Positions 51,082 to 62,308 of a stretch of DNA of 64,000 nucleotides are shown here, one piece after another; the first letter of the stretch is position 1, and each line of letters starts with the position of its first letter. The translations under genes and the position numbers were made by a program. The DNA is from Posidonia oceanica (Eukaryota; Streptophyta; Magnoliopsida; Alismatales; Posidoniaceae). Where the stretch lies: positions 4,216,001-4,280,000 of the forward strand of contig JAZBRS010000077.1 of the NCBI GenBank assembly GCA_037176725.1, read 5' to 3'. The notes under the pieces were generated by a model. It was not told the DNA's origin. It ran no database searches and saw only the letters and a program-made list of their open reading frames with translations.

Positions 51082-53700
51082 TGTAGACACCCCGATTTTG
51101 TAGTCCTTCATCGGTGGTTTTCTCTCAAGGATGTGCTCAGTTATGGTGGCCCCCCACCTATTCACTAATCCCAAAATCAATCCCTAAACCCAAACCCAAA
51201 CCCAAGCCTTGTCCAAAACCCAAACCCAATCCTAAAACCAATCCAAAACCCAAGCCTAAACCCAAGCCTAATCCCAATACCAAGCCTAAACCCAAGCCTA
51301 ATCCCAATACCAAGCCTAAACCAAGCCTAATCCTAAGACTAAACCTAAACCCAAGCCTTGTCCAAAACCAAGCATAGACCTAAGCATTGTCCTAAACCAA
51401 GCCTAAACCCGAGTCCAAGCCCAAGCCCAATAAAAAATCCAACCAAAAACACCCAAATATCCAAAAATAATCTCTAGGTCGTTGGACGCGTGATATGCCG
51501 CATCTTACGTAAGACACAGGAAACATAGCGGCTAACACATTTCAACTCTTTGGGGTGTTGGACCCCAAATCAGGCATGTCCAACGTTGGCTGTTGAATAT
51601 GGCGCGTCCTACGTTGGACGCCGCTCAGATAGGCGTACAATGCACCAGGACTGACAGAGTTTGATTTTGGAATCCCAAACGACTCCCAAGTGCAAATTCC
51701 TTTGTGCCCTCTGTCCAAGACACATTTCTGACATTGTGAAGACCCTTCGTTTCCAATTCCCATGTTACATGTCCATGTAGCCATATAAAATGTCTTTTTC
51801 TTCTTCATTTGGGGAGGGGGCACCCATTTTCTGTGGTTTTTGAAAGCAAACACAGCCTACACACCCTTGAATTCCTACACCTCCGGCCACCTCAAGCCTC
51901 TTGAGACACAATCGGACCTACCCAGCCGCTCACCATCGTCTGAGCCACCACAATATCCGCCGAGAAAGCCGCCAGTGTTTAGGAAGCAACACCAAACTTC
52001 ACAACAGGTAAGTGTTCTGCTCCCTATAGTCTAGAACCTTAATTATCATGTTGTAGATACTAGTTTCAATGCATGTTACGTGAGTTTAGCTCCTGATATA
52101 CCTCTGTTAGCCATTTTTTTGTTTTTCGGTGATGGGTTCTGGCCATGTGAGGCCGCCAGCCGTTGAGCTTGGTCGAGAAACCATCCCCCCGTTACTTGCA
52201 TCCCAAGGTCCCTCGTGACCTTCTCGAACCTCCACAATGAGCCGTAGTTGAGCTCCGTGAGCTCCCCAGTCCTCAAATGGCCGGAAAACTCACCAGATTC
52301 CGGCGAAAGGCAAGTGGAGGTGGGGAGGATGATTTACACATCCGTTTCAGTTAATAATAGCATGTTTATGTTCGTGGATGTCTACTCTTGCTTAATGAAT
52401 GTTTTTTGTTTCGATTTGAGCCGATTTGCATAGATTCTTAATCTGTTTGCTTTGTCAGTACGTTGGACGCTAAATCTGGCGTGTCCAACGTTGACCACTG
52501 AATCTGGCGTATCCAACGTTGGCCACTACCATGGCCAGCGGCCAATGCCCTGACATTCATTTCTGCATTTTTTCGCTTACTGTAATGTTTATACATTTTA
52601 TAATGTTTTATCCATGTCATATGCAGTATGTTTTGACTTATCTCAATCATGTTTCATTTTTTAAAAAACATCTGAATCGAATATATGCTTTCTTCTTTGA
52701 GTTTTATCTTGAAACTAGTTTTCAGAGTGTAAGCCGCCCACTGTGCAGCATCCAACGTTGGCCACTATCGTGGCCAGCGGCCAACACCTTAACATTCATT
52801 TCTACATTTTGTTGTTTACTGAAATGTTTTATACATCTTCTGTTGGTTTGTTTGTGCCACAAACAGTCTGTTTTACTTTATCTCAATCATATTTCATTTA
52901 TAAAAGCATATGATTTGAAAGTATACTTTGCATCCCCAATTGTTTTCTTCGGAATAATCTTCAAGAATGTTTAAATGAGTTTGGAAATTGATGTTGGATT
53001 ACTTATCATGAATTTATATCATATTCCAAGATTTTTCCTGACCTACATGAGTTAGATGATATGTCTGTAAGTTTTAGCCAAACTGCATTGATATATTTGA
53101 ACTTTATACGTTAGACGCAGCAGTCCTCGCTTCTAACGTTGGACGCTGTACATACCAGTGTCCAATGGTTCCTGTATGCTGAATATTTGATTTTAGCTTT
53201 TCAATCTTGATTCTGGGTATGTATGTTTATATATCTTGATTCTGGGTTTGATTCCAAGGCTTTCAACTTTTGCTTCTTAACATGTTTTCAAAGGCATTTA
53301 ATATATTTTCAAAGGCATATAGCATGTTTTCACTTTGCATGGCATAATCGCCCCCGGGTGTACAGTAAATGGCATCATTGCCTACATTTAGCCACAAATG
53401 AGCGGAATAGCCCAGAAAAACCGACTCTCTCGGGCGTATGGGGGTGCCTAACACCTTCCCCATGCGTAATAGGAGTCCTTGCTCGATCTCTCGCCCGCAA
53501 TGATCTTGTGTCATATCCTTTACATTTTTTTATCATTTTACACGTTTTCTGGTTTTCCTTGTCTTTTGGCTTTCCAAATAAACTAGGTGGCGACTCCAAG
53601 TTTTGTTTCCTTTTCTTCAGCCTTCGCCTGTTTTTCTTTTACATCTTTTTTGCCATGACCTACGAATCGGCGCGTTCGAGCCGTTCAGTCCATGTTTAGA
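51082..53700 (+). repeat. 3' LTR of element C (2,619 bp)
   Basis: Starts TGTAGACACC and ends CATGTTTAGA, where the expected terminal CA has become GA; the following ACTTG fixes the boundary. The U3-like region has repeated CTGGCGTGTCCAACGTTG words (52461-52530), and the conserved block is at 53420-53480. Confidence 0.88.
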
Positions 53701-53705
53701 ACTTG
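53701..53705. repeat. Target-site duplication ACTTG (right copy) of element C
   Basis: Follows the 3' LTR and matches 40776-40780. B's gag resumes at 53706. Confidence 0.9.
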
Positions 53706-54785
53706 TCAAAGTTCGGGATTTGGAATTTCGGTGGGAGCACCGCCTCTGGGAAATAGCATAGGTCCCGGAACTGGTAGGACTGGCGATCACCACCCTGCAC
53801 TTGACGTAGTGCTTTCTCCAGGTTGCCCATCCTGGTGAGGAGGGCATCTGGAGCCACTGCCGATGGTGATGGTGCAGCTTGGATGGGGGGCGCATATGCT
53901 GAATGGGTCGCACCTAAGTGCTCCTTCGAATCCACCATCACGTCGCCTGATGATGCGACGTGAGGGCCAGCGTATCCATGCATGGGTGTAGTGTATGGTG
54001 GTATGCATGCTGGGGAAGGAACATGCTGATGCACAGGGTAGGGGTAGGCGGAATGTTGTGCGGTGATTGGTGTAGAGTGTTGGAGCAACAGCTGCTGCGC
54101 TGGCATGGTGCCGGGTAGCGGGCTTGAGGGGTACTGCGCTCCAACAAGCCCGAGGGGCTGGCCACCTGGTGGCGGAGTCATATGCTGTGCTATGAATGGT
54201 GTGAAGGCAAAGGCTGCGCCCCCATCACTGGAGCAGTGAGCAGTTGAGGCGACGGCTGGGGCGGAGGTGCAGTGGGAAAAGCCTGAAATGCAGGAGCAGG
54301 CTGTAGGGGAACCTCAGGAGCAGCGGGAATCACAGAGGGCCGAACAGATAGAGCCATACCCTGGAATACCTGGGCAAGCTCCATCAGATGCTGATACTGC
54401 ACGTCAGGGGGCCCGTCAGTGGGAATGCTGAGGTGTAGAGTCGGTGAGGGACCAGATTCAAGAGGCAAGGACACAGACTATCCAGAAGGTAGGGATCCTA
54501 TAGCAGAAGTCGCCGCAGCAGAAAGGGTGTCAAAAGTGACATAGCCTTAGGAAGGAGAAGGAGTCATGGGTGCCTCCGGAGCACGAGTGGCGGTCACCGT
54601 AACAGACTCGGTGACAAGCTTCGGACGGGTGACCCAATGCCCGTAAGCAAACAGAGGCTCCTCGTATGCTGGCAAGTGGGATGCTTGGGGAGAGACAGTA
54701 GAAGTCAAAGTGAGAGAGGGGGAGACCGAAAGGGAGTCTCCTCCAGGGTAGCAGAAGGAAGAGGCTCACTGGTGAACTGGGCCAT
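53706..54785 (-). pseudogene. gag: Gag N-terminal part of element B (right of element C)
   Basis: Starts at the ATG 54785 (MAQFTSEP, as in A and C). Recognisable segments are LHLSIPTDGPPDVQYQHLME (54474-54190) and the stretch ending FPEAVLPPKFQIPNFDKF (54181-53696). Stops and frame changes occur near 54540, 54480 and 54185. It was continuous with 40775-39269 before element C arrived. Confidence 0.82.
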
Positions 54786-55085
54786 AGTTGACCGTGAGCG
54801 AGTGAGAACAGGGCAGCGATGGTAAAGGAGAGGATGGGTCCTAGGACGAGCTATCGTCGCAAAGGCAGACAGCTTGGGTGGGGATGGTTGAGAAAAGGTG
54901 TCGCAACAGGGGCGTTTGTGAAAGAAAAGGCTCAAGCTCTTGCTAGGGAACTCGCTCACTGACTTGTACGACAAGACGCAACACAAAAAAAGAAATAGGT
55001 GTTAAAACCTGAAAGCAAAATGTAGATGTTTTTAATTTTGGTATGAATGGCACTCATGCAAATGCATGCATTCTAGTATGCTCTC
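54786..55085 (-). other. Leader of element B adjoining gag
   Basis: Untranslated region similar to A 22641-22925. No gene seen. Confidence 0.45.
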
Positions 55086-55385
55086 TCTCACTAGCCTAGT
55101 GTGTCCTAGTAGGCTGTCTACTTCAGACTCTCATAGGTGTATGGGTCACCGACTCAGGTAGAAAGCAAAGTCCCTGTCTAAATCCTGGCCAAAGCTTAGG
55201 CAAACAACAAGGTGGTGTGTTAGGAGCCTCAACCCAGCCAAAGCATGGGTTGTACCCTCTACTAACACCGACATGACTCTTGACAAGGGGGGACAGACCG
55301 ACCAACTCGCCCCATGCCAAAGCGATGGAACAAGAGACCGATACTGCCCTTCTTAGACTAGTAGGTGGACTCAGAGATGAGAAGA
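55086..55385 (-). other. Conserved 5' leader block, element B copy
   Basis: CTAGCCTAGTGTGTCCTAG, GTGTATGGGTCACCGACTC, CCCTCTACTAACACCGACAT, CAAGGGGGGACAGACCGACC, GGTGGACTCAGAGATGAG; counterpart of A 22926-23226. Confidence 0.62.
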
Positions 55386-55946
55386 TGCATGCCCTATATG
55401 ATCATTCATGCAAACATGATTAAAGTTTTTTACTTGCATGTTTTATTAACTCAAAGGGGATGAATGTGTGTTTATGTCTCTAGTTGTTCCTAGAATTGAT
55501 TTTACTTGCCATTTTTAATTAACCATGGGGGAAACAATCAATCTCTAATTGTCCTTAGGCTTAGTGCGAAAAAGGGAAGAAAATCGCCCAATTATGGCAA
55601 GCAAAACATCACACATCATTACAAAAGACATGCTCATGGTATGTGTTAGTGTTGTGTCACATGATTAGTGAAAATAAAAGACAATCAACACATCAAAAGG
55701 CATATATAAGCATGGCATGTGTATAGGTGAGGTGGCATAGCGTATTTGTGTAAAAATAAGCCAAAACACCAAGCAAAGGCATGGATTAGCGCGATAATCA
55801 GGCAAATATGGTAAATAAATGCTAAGATAAGCAAAATACATGAATTAACGTGACAATCAAGAAAACATGTTAATTAAATGCTAAGCTAAACAAAAGTAAG
55901 CAACACAAAAGTGGAAAGGCGGAAAACGAAAGCTGGAGTCTTACAT
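55386..55946 (-). other. Remainder of the 5' leader of element B
   Basis: A/T-rich non-coding sequence with CATGCAAACATG and TTAATTAACCATGG words. The latter is shared with A near 23360. Confidence 0.45.
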
Positions 55947-55963
55947 CTCCAGCGGAGTCACCA
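55947..55963 (-). promoter_or_regulatory. Primer binding site of element B
   Basis: Coding strand TGGTGACTCCGCTGGAG, six bases after the LTR end (CGATCACA at 55970). Confidence 0.75.
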
Positions 55964-55969
55964 CTTTCC

Positions 55970-58491
55970 TGTGATCGTCCCGAACCGTGGTCGCATGCTG
56001 CCAGAGCTCGTATACACCGGCCGGTTGAGAGGTCACAGCCAACGGTGAACCCGAGGAAGGACACTCGACTCAAAAACACTGGAAAAGGCGAAGAACGCAA
56101 AGAAAAACAAAAGAAAAGACACGGAGTCGCCACTTAATCTATTAAAAACCGGGAGACTAGGAAAACCATACGCGAAAACACGCAGAAAAACTCATGCAGT
56201 TTAAAAAAACATGCAAATCCGATCCAAGTGTATACGACATAAGGTCAATGCGGTCCAGAGAAAGGGTAAGGACTCCTGTTACAAGCGGGGAAGGTGTTAG
56301 GCACCCCTGACACGCCTGAGGAAGTTGGTCTTTCTTGGCCAATCCACTCTTGTGTGGCTAATGTTGGCGTATAGCGCTGATTTATGTTCGCCCGAGGGCG
56401 GTATGCAACATGCATTTATAAACCATGCAAAGCTTAGCAAAAACCATGCAAAAATGACTATTTAAAGTTAAAATACCATTATACAACGATAAACAAAGCA
56501 GGGAAACAAAACCAAAACAATGCAAGTCAAGAACAAGGCGGCAACAAAGGGCTCAACCCACTGTCTAAAACTTAGCCTGAGTCGCCGGTCACCACGGCGA
56601 CAGTGCACGTCGCCGCTATGCGCAGCGACGGTGTAAGTCGCCGCTCTGACTGGTGGCCTAGGCTGCCTCAGGCAAGCCAGACAGCGAACTTCGCTGGCCG
56701 ATCAAACCATGCAAACGGCTGTAAAACCTGCAAGTAAACATTCACAGAGATAGATGGCATATCAAGGAACACTCATGCAATCAACATGCAAAATGGGTGC
56801 CTGGGTCACGAGATACATCGACGCAAAGTCCGGCCCAGGGACTACTAGAAGCATAGTCGAGTCGCCACTGCAACTGGTGATGCGACTTACAGTCCGCTAG
56901 CTGGAGTTCATTGCCAAATCGCGTGCCGCTGGCGATGCTAAAAATTCAATCGACGATCGGGGAAGCTTGACGGCGTTCCCAGGAACACACACATGCAATC
57001 AAAATAAAAAACGAGCCTCTAGATCACTCCCCCCACCTAATGGGTTTCCTCACCGGTGGCTGAGGACTCCGGTGGCCATGGAGGAGGCTGGGGAGCTCTA
57101 GGGCTTATGCATGGCTCACTGGAAGCTTGGGGGAGTTGGGACGAGGCCAAGGAAACAATCGGAACTAAAAACGAGCAATCGGGCATTCCTCACCGCCTCC
57201 TCGCCGTTGACGGCTAGCCACGCGTGCTGTTCGGCCATGAGAGAGGCCGGGAGCACATTGTGGGGCATCTGGAACGTCGGTGAGTAGCGGGGAAGATAGG
57301 TGGCAGTCCAGCGAAGATAAAGGGATGAAAAAATAGGGCGTTCGAGCTTCTCTGAAGGCTCCCTCATCGTGCCGGAGTTCGCGAACGTCGCCGGCCGTGT
57401 CGACGGCGACAAGCTCGTGGGCTTCCCTAGAGCATGGAGCAGTCTCGGGGAAGAACCGGCATGCAAGGTGGGTGCAAAGCAAGCTCTGGGAAAGTTCGTG
57501 CCACGTGCTCAATGGTCGGATGGCCTCACACGGGTGGCGGACGTCGCCAGAGCCGAGGAAGAAGAAGTGAAAATGGAGGGATTTAATGCCAAAAACGCAG
57601 GAAACAATATGAAAATGATCCTCCTCCTTTGGGGAACAAAACCAAATGGAAGGGGAGAGGTTACCTGAGCGGGAGGCGACTGTCTTCTCCAGTGCCGGTG
57701 AGACCAAACGGTGACGAACTCAGAAGGTGGCGAGCGGGAGGGACGGAACGAGGCACGGGACGCTTGGCGGAGGTTTGCTCTCGCACAGGGGAAGATTTTC
57801 GATCGCTCTGGAGGTCGGTGGCTCTATGAATTGTGTGTGGTGTTGGGAAAAGTGATGGGTTTGTCGGTTTTTCTCGGCGAGTCTGTCAGGTGGCAAAGGT
57901 CGTCGTTCGGTTGGAGGGGATAGCGAGTAAGTGGTGCAGGGTGGCAGGCAGTCGCGAAAGTCTTCCAAAGGTGACGGCGAGCGGGGGTAGTAAGTGGCGG
58001 AGGTGGTGGCGAGTAAGTGGGAGGTCAGTCGGTGGAGGGTGATGACAGGTCGCACGTGCGGGAGTTCAAACAGAACCTTGGTCGCCTCTCAACATGGTGA
58101 CAACGCACGTCACCGCTGGGACAAGCGACAACACTAGTCGCCGCTGGGACAGGCGACCGAACTGGACAAGGCCTGCTGCAGTGAAATCCAGGCCCGTTCC
58201 CTGTTGTTTGGGCTGCTAGTGGGCTTTGGGTTGGGTTTAAGGTTAGGGTTTAGGATTTGGATTAGGTTTGGGTTAGGCTTTAGGATTTGGATGGGGTTTG
58301 GGTTAGGGTTTAGGATTATGGTTTAGGATTTGGATTAGGTTTGGGTTTGGAATGATTTGTTGGGTTTGAATTGGGGTTTGGATTGGGATTGGGTTAGGGT
58401 TTAGGATTTGGATGGGGTTCGCCAAGCCACGATCCGAGCAAGCCTTCAGAGAGATCCACCAACGAACAGTTGCCAAAACAGGGTGTCTACA
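55970..58491 (-). repeat. 5' LTR of element B (2,522 bp)
   Basis: Starts TGTGATCGTCC and ends GGGTGTCTACA on the plus strand. Contains the conserved block 56268-56330, GTCGCC...GGCGAC inverted repeats (for example GTCGCCGGTCACCACGGCGAC, 7-bp arms, near 56582) and a TTTAGGATTTGG-type telomere-like tract (58200-58430). B's other LTR is outside the window, so its exact ends rest on TG...CA, the PBS and the resumption of D's array after it. Confidence 0.82.
58200..58430 (-). repeat. Telomere-like GGTTTAGGATTTGG tract at the LTR end of B
   Basis: Irregular TTTAGG/TTTGGG units. Coding strand reads CCTAAACC..., as at the start of C's LTR. Confidence 0.7.
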
Positions 58492-59755
58492 ACCGCAAAG
58501 GATGATATGATAAGTTTCTGACTTATCGACCGCAAAGGATAAGATGGTACGTTTCAGATTTATTGACTGGAAAGGATAAGTTTCGGACTTATCGACCGCA
58601 AAGGATGATATGATAAGTTTCGGACTTATCGATCGTAAAGGATAAGATGATAAGTTTCGGACATATCGACTAGAAAGGATAAGTTTCGGACTTGTCGACT
58701 GCAAAGGATGATATGATAAGTTTCAGACTTATCGACTGTAAAGGATAAGATGATAAGTTTTGGACTTATCGACTGCAAAGGATGATAAGTTTCAGACATA
58801 TCGACTGCAAAGGATAAGATGATAAGTTTTGGACTTATCGACCAGAAAGGATAAGTTTCAGACTTATCGACTGCAAAGGATGATATGATAAGTTTTGGAT
58901 TTATCGATTGCAAAGGATAAGATGATAAGTTTCGAACTTATCGACCGGAAAGGATAAGTTTCGGACTTATTGATTGCAAAGAATGATATGATAAGTTTCA
59001 GACTTATCGACCACAAAGGATAAGATGATAAGTTTTGGACTTATTGACCAGAAAGGATAAGTTTTGGACTTATCGACTGCAAAGGATGATATGATAAGTT
59101 TCGGACTTATCGACCGCAAAGGATAAGATGATAAGTTTCAGACTTATCGACTGGAAAGGATAAGTTTCAGACTTATCGACCGCAAAGGATGATATGATAA
59201 GTTTCGGACTTATCGACCACAAAGGATAAGATGATATGTTTTGGACTTGTCGATCAGAAAGGATAAGTTTTGGACTTATCGACCGCAAAGAATGATATGA
59301 TAAGTTTCGGACTTATCGACCGCAAAGGATAAGATGATAAGTTTCAGACTTATCGACCGGAAAGGATAAGTTTCAGAGTTATTGACTACAAAGGATGATA
59401 TGATAAGTTTCGGACTTATCGACCGCAAAGGATAAGATGATAAGTTTCGGACTTATCGACCGGAAATGATAAGTTTTGGACTTATCGATCGTAGTGGATG
59501 ATATGATAAGTTTTGGACTTATCGACTGCAAAGGATAAGATGATAAGTTTCAGACTTATCGACCGGAAAGGATAAGTTTTGGACTTATCGACCGCAAAGG
59601 ATGATATGATAAGATTCAGACTTATCGACTGCAAACGATAAGATGATAAGTTTTGGACTTATCGACCACAAAGATTGATATGATAAGTTTCAGACTTATC
59701 GACCGCAATGGATAAGATGATACGTTTTGGACTTATCGATCGTAAAGGATATATG
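58492..59755. repeat. Hairpin minisatellite array of element D (~103-bp trimeric unit)
   Basis: Repeats of GATAAGTTTCGGACTTATC + GACCG(C/G)AAAGGAT with GATATGATAAG or AAGATGATAAG connectors, giving a ~103-bp higher-order period. Loop changes (TTTGG, TTCAG, TTCGG) are frequent while the 7-bp arms are mostly intact. B appears to have inserted at or inside this array, because it begins directly at B's LTR end. Confidence 0.9.
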
Positions 59756-60970
59756 GGAATACCAAGACCCAAAGGTATGGTAGAGGTCTGCAAGCGGTCC
59801 TGTGACAGTTAGGGGTGTCAGCCTAGAGAAAAGGATCCGAGCAGCAGGTGCGCTCTAAAGCGTCGGGCTGGTGATCAACAACTGCATCACCTCGAGGGTC
59901 TAACCACAACTTCTGTTCTAAGAGGGGCATATGTGCAATTATGCGTGACTGTCGTGGTACTATTGCAATTTTCCTAGTTATAGGCCACGGTATCTCCGCT
60001 TGAACGCCGCATGCTCTAGTGGTTGTATCAGGCTGAGGGGCACTCTATGAGTATGTTGTAGCTGTGTAGAGTGCTGACGGGGCCTTTCGCAGTTTTGCTG
60101 AAAGATAAGGGCATCAGTGCAAATTTTCCAACTGAGGGTGCATGGTGATTCTGCCTGACTTGGGGCAATTGATGGCTGCTGTGGCTGGGTCCTTTTGTCG
60201 AGAAACATTCTGGGTGGCTCTGACATTAATCTAGGGAGTCTTTGATATTCTGATAAACTACAGGGGCTTTTCTGTAATTTTCCAAGTGCTGTGATCTCTG
60301 TCGGTTGTTCCTGGTTTCTATAGCCTGACTAGGTCTTTCAGAGGCATCCTTATGATTCTGAGGGGTTCAACTGAGTTTTTGAAAGTCGGGGGCTTGCTTG
60401 CAATTTCCCAGAACTATAGGGGGTTTCCTGCAATTCTGCCAAAACACTGCTGCCGTGCTGTCTATTTTGAGGCACCTGCGCCGTAGTGAGTGCTCCAGGA
60501 TATCCTCGGTGTCTCCACAGTCCACCGCTGCGGTTGCACCAAACACTGGAAGTACTCTGTTGTTCCAGCCAAAGTTAGGGGCCTATCTGTAATTTCCCCC
60601 CGCGCTACAATTTTTGTTAGCTATTCTAGGTTTCACAATCTGGCAGGGTGTTGTGGAGGTATCCTCATGATTCTGAGTTTCTATCAAAATTTGAGGCAGA
60701 TTTAGCACTTTTGCAAAAGTTAGGGGCATATATGTAATTTTCCTAAGTAGAGGGGGCATTCTGCAAATCTGCCGCTCTGAGGGGTTTTTGGCAATGCCAC
60801 TAGACTGAGGGAGCCTAGTGAAATTTCTGTTTGGTAGAGGGGCATTGGTGTCGTATTGCAAGAGCTGGGGGTGCAACTGCTTTGCTAGGTAAATTACGTT
60901 TCAAACCCTAGATATGAATTTTGCCGGGATTGCTGAGGGGTTTAAAACTTGATGGGCCCCACGGGATAAC
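59756..60970 (-). other. 3' spacer of element D with recurrent GGGGCAT...TGTAATTTTCC motif
   Basis: Homologous to 491-1000 of element B. About ten loose copies of a phrase like GGGGCATATATGTAATTTTCC occur (near 59935, 60110, 60263, 60388, 60417, 60577, 60720, 60752 and others). No gene. The extra ORF expected to its right is missing. Confidence 0.6.
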
Positions 60971-61099
60971 TACTTCAACTGCTCCATGAATTTCACTTGA
61001 TTTCATTTTGCAGGCTTCAAGTATAAAATTTCAATGCATTATTCATTCGTTCAATGCATTGCATATGGTTGAAACTTTACAGATTCATTTAAATGCCTC

Positions 61100-62308
61100 A
61101 ACACATATACTACATGCCCCCCTTTTTTTTTCTTCTTCTTCCTTTCACCAACTGTGCGCGCCTCTTCATCCTTCCTTCCTCCATCTTTCCTCCGGTGACT
61201 GCTGGGGCTTGGTGAGCAGACGGCGGCGATTCTCTGGCGATCACCAAAATGGTATGCTCACTCCCTTCCTCTCCTTTGCCTTTGTGGATGCCTTTCTCTT
61301 CTTTTCCTCCTCCATTCCCTGCATTCAGGGAGGCACAATGCGACGTCAGTAGAAGTTCGATCGACGGCGTTCGACCGTGAGGGCCTTAGTGCGACGGCGG
61401 CGCGGTGCGACGATAGTGGGAGTTTGGCCGGCAGATAGGGCTTGACAGGAGCATGGCCTGTGGTGGCTCGGCAATGGTGGCATGGCCTCTGTCGGCAGCG
61501 GTGTGGGCTCTGGCCATGCCGTGGGGGTGTGGCTCAGCCGGCGGTACAGTGAGGGCTCGAGCTCAACGATGGCTGGCTTGGGCACGCGAGGGTTGCCCGG
61601 GGAAGCTCCAGCCGACGAGGCTCGCACAGGGGGGACCGACAGTTGTGTAAGGGCTCGATCGGTGGGGCTGCCTGTTGTGATTGATTTCGATTTGATTTTT
61701 GATTTTTTTTTTGATCTGGAATGCCACATGTGAGTCTGAATGCCCTTGAACTGATTTTGTTTTAGTTTTTTGATTCTTGATATGCAATGCCGGATACATG
61801 TTTGAATGCCATGGAAATGTTTTTCTTCTCAAACCTAATGATGCTCTGTTTAATTCTGATTTGGGTGGAATTTTCTTGCACAAATCCCCTGTTCCAATGC
61901 CTAACAAAACTTGGCTTAGTGATTTTGTGCCCGATCATGCTTTGTCTGGCAATTTGCTGTTGTTTGTGCACTGCTTTTGTATGTGCCATTTTCATTATGC
62001 CCTATGCTTGCATGCTGCCCTGTTTTGCTTGTGCATTCTGCCCGTATGCCATGACTAGGACGTTTTTGATACTCTGCCTGTGCTTGCATGTTCTAGTTTG
62101 TATGCTTGAATTTAGTGACGTCTGTAAACCATTTGTGCTTTTTGCTATTACAGAATTTATATGCCTATCGTGATTTGCACATTGCTATACTGTTCGCATG
62201 CTAATTCCTGACCCTCTTTTGTAGTCTGACTCGGAATTTGCTAGTGCGGGCTCCCACGTGGCGAGCGGGAGTGGCGCGAACTCGCGGAGACAGAGTCAGG
62301 GAGCCCTA
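61100..62308 (+). pseudogene. Foreign 5' gene fragment: exon 1, 973-bp intron, start of exon 2
   Basis: A CT-rich leader ends in ACCAAAATG at 61249-61251, directly followed by GTATGC. Intron-like T-rich sequence runs to CCCTCTTTTGTAG at 62224. Exon 2 would read SDSEFASAGSHVASGSGANS and then RRQSQGA, at which point (62308/62309) the sequence changes to antisense protease of element D. The Ser/Ala/Gly-rich N-terminus after a start codon split from exon 2 reminds me of plant hAT transposase-like genes, but that is from memory and weak. A 61300-61700 GC-rich part has ORFs in several frames without support. Confidence 0.4.

Larger units (their letters stand above)
40781..53700 (+). mobile_element. 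Element C: 12.9-kb non-autonomous Tat-type element without pol
   Basis: 5' LTR 40781-43440, PBS 43446-43463, leader, decayed gag 44648-46940, tandem arrays, the last ~20 codons of pol (48572-48637), conserved block 2, a further array, PPT hairpin, 3' LTR 51082-53700, all flanked by ACTTG. Protease, RT, RNase H and most of the integrase are absent. LTRs differ at 14 of about 170 positions in the stretch from 41201, so it is older than A. It inserted in opposite orientation into B's gag. Confidence 0.9.

Noticed and set aside
58492..59755. Series of rho-independent-like terminators
   Set aside because: Stem-loops recur every ~33 bp without U-tracts, in a eukaryotic transposon; they are repeat units.
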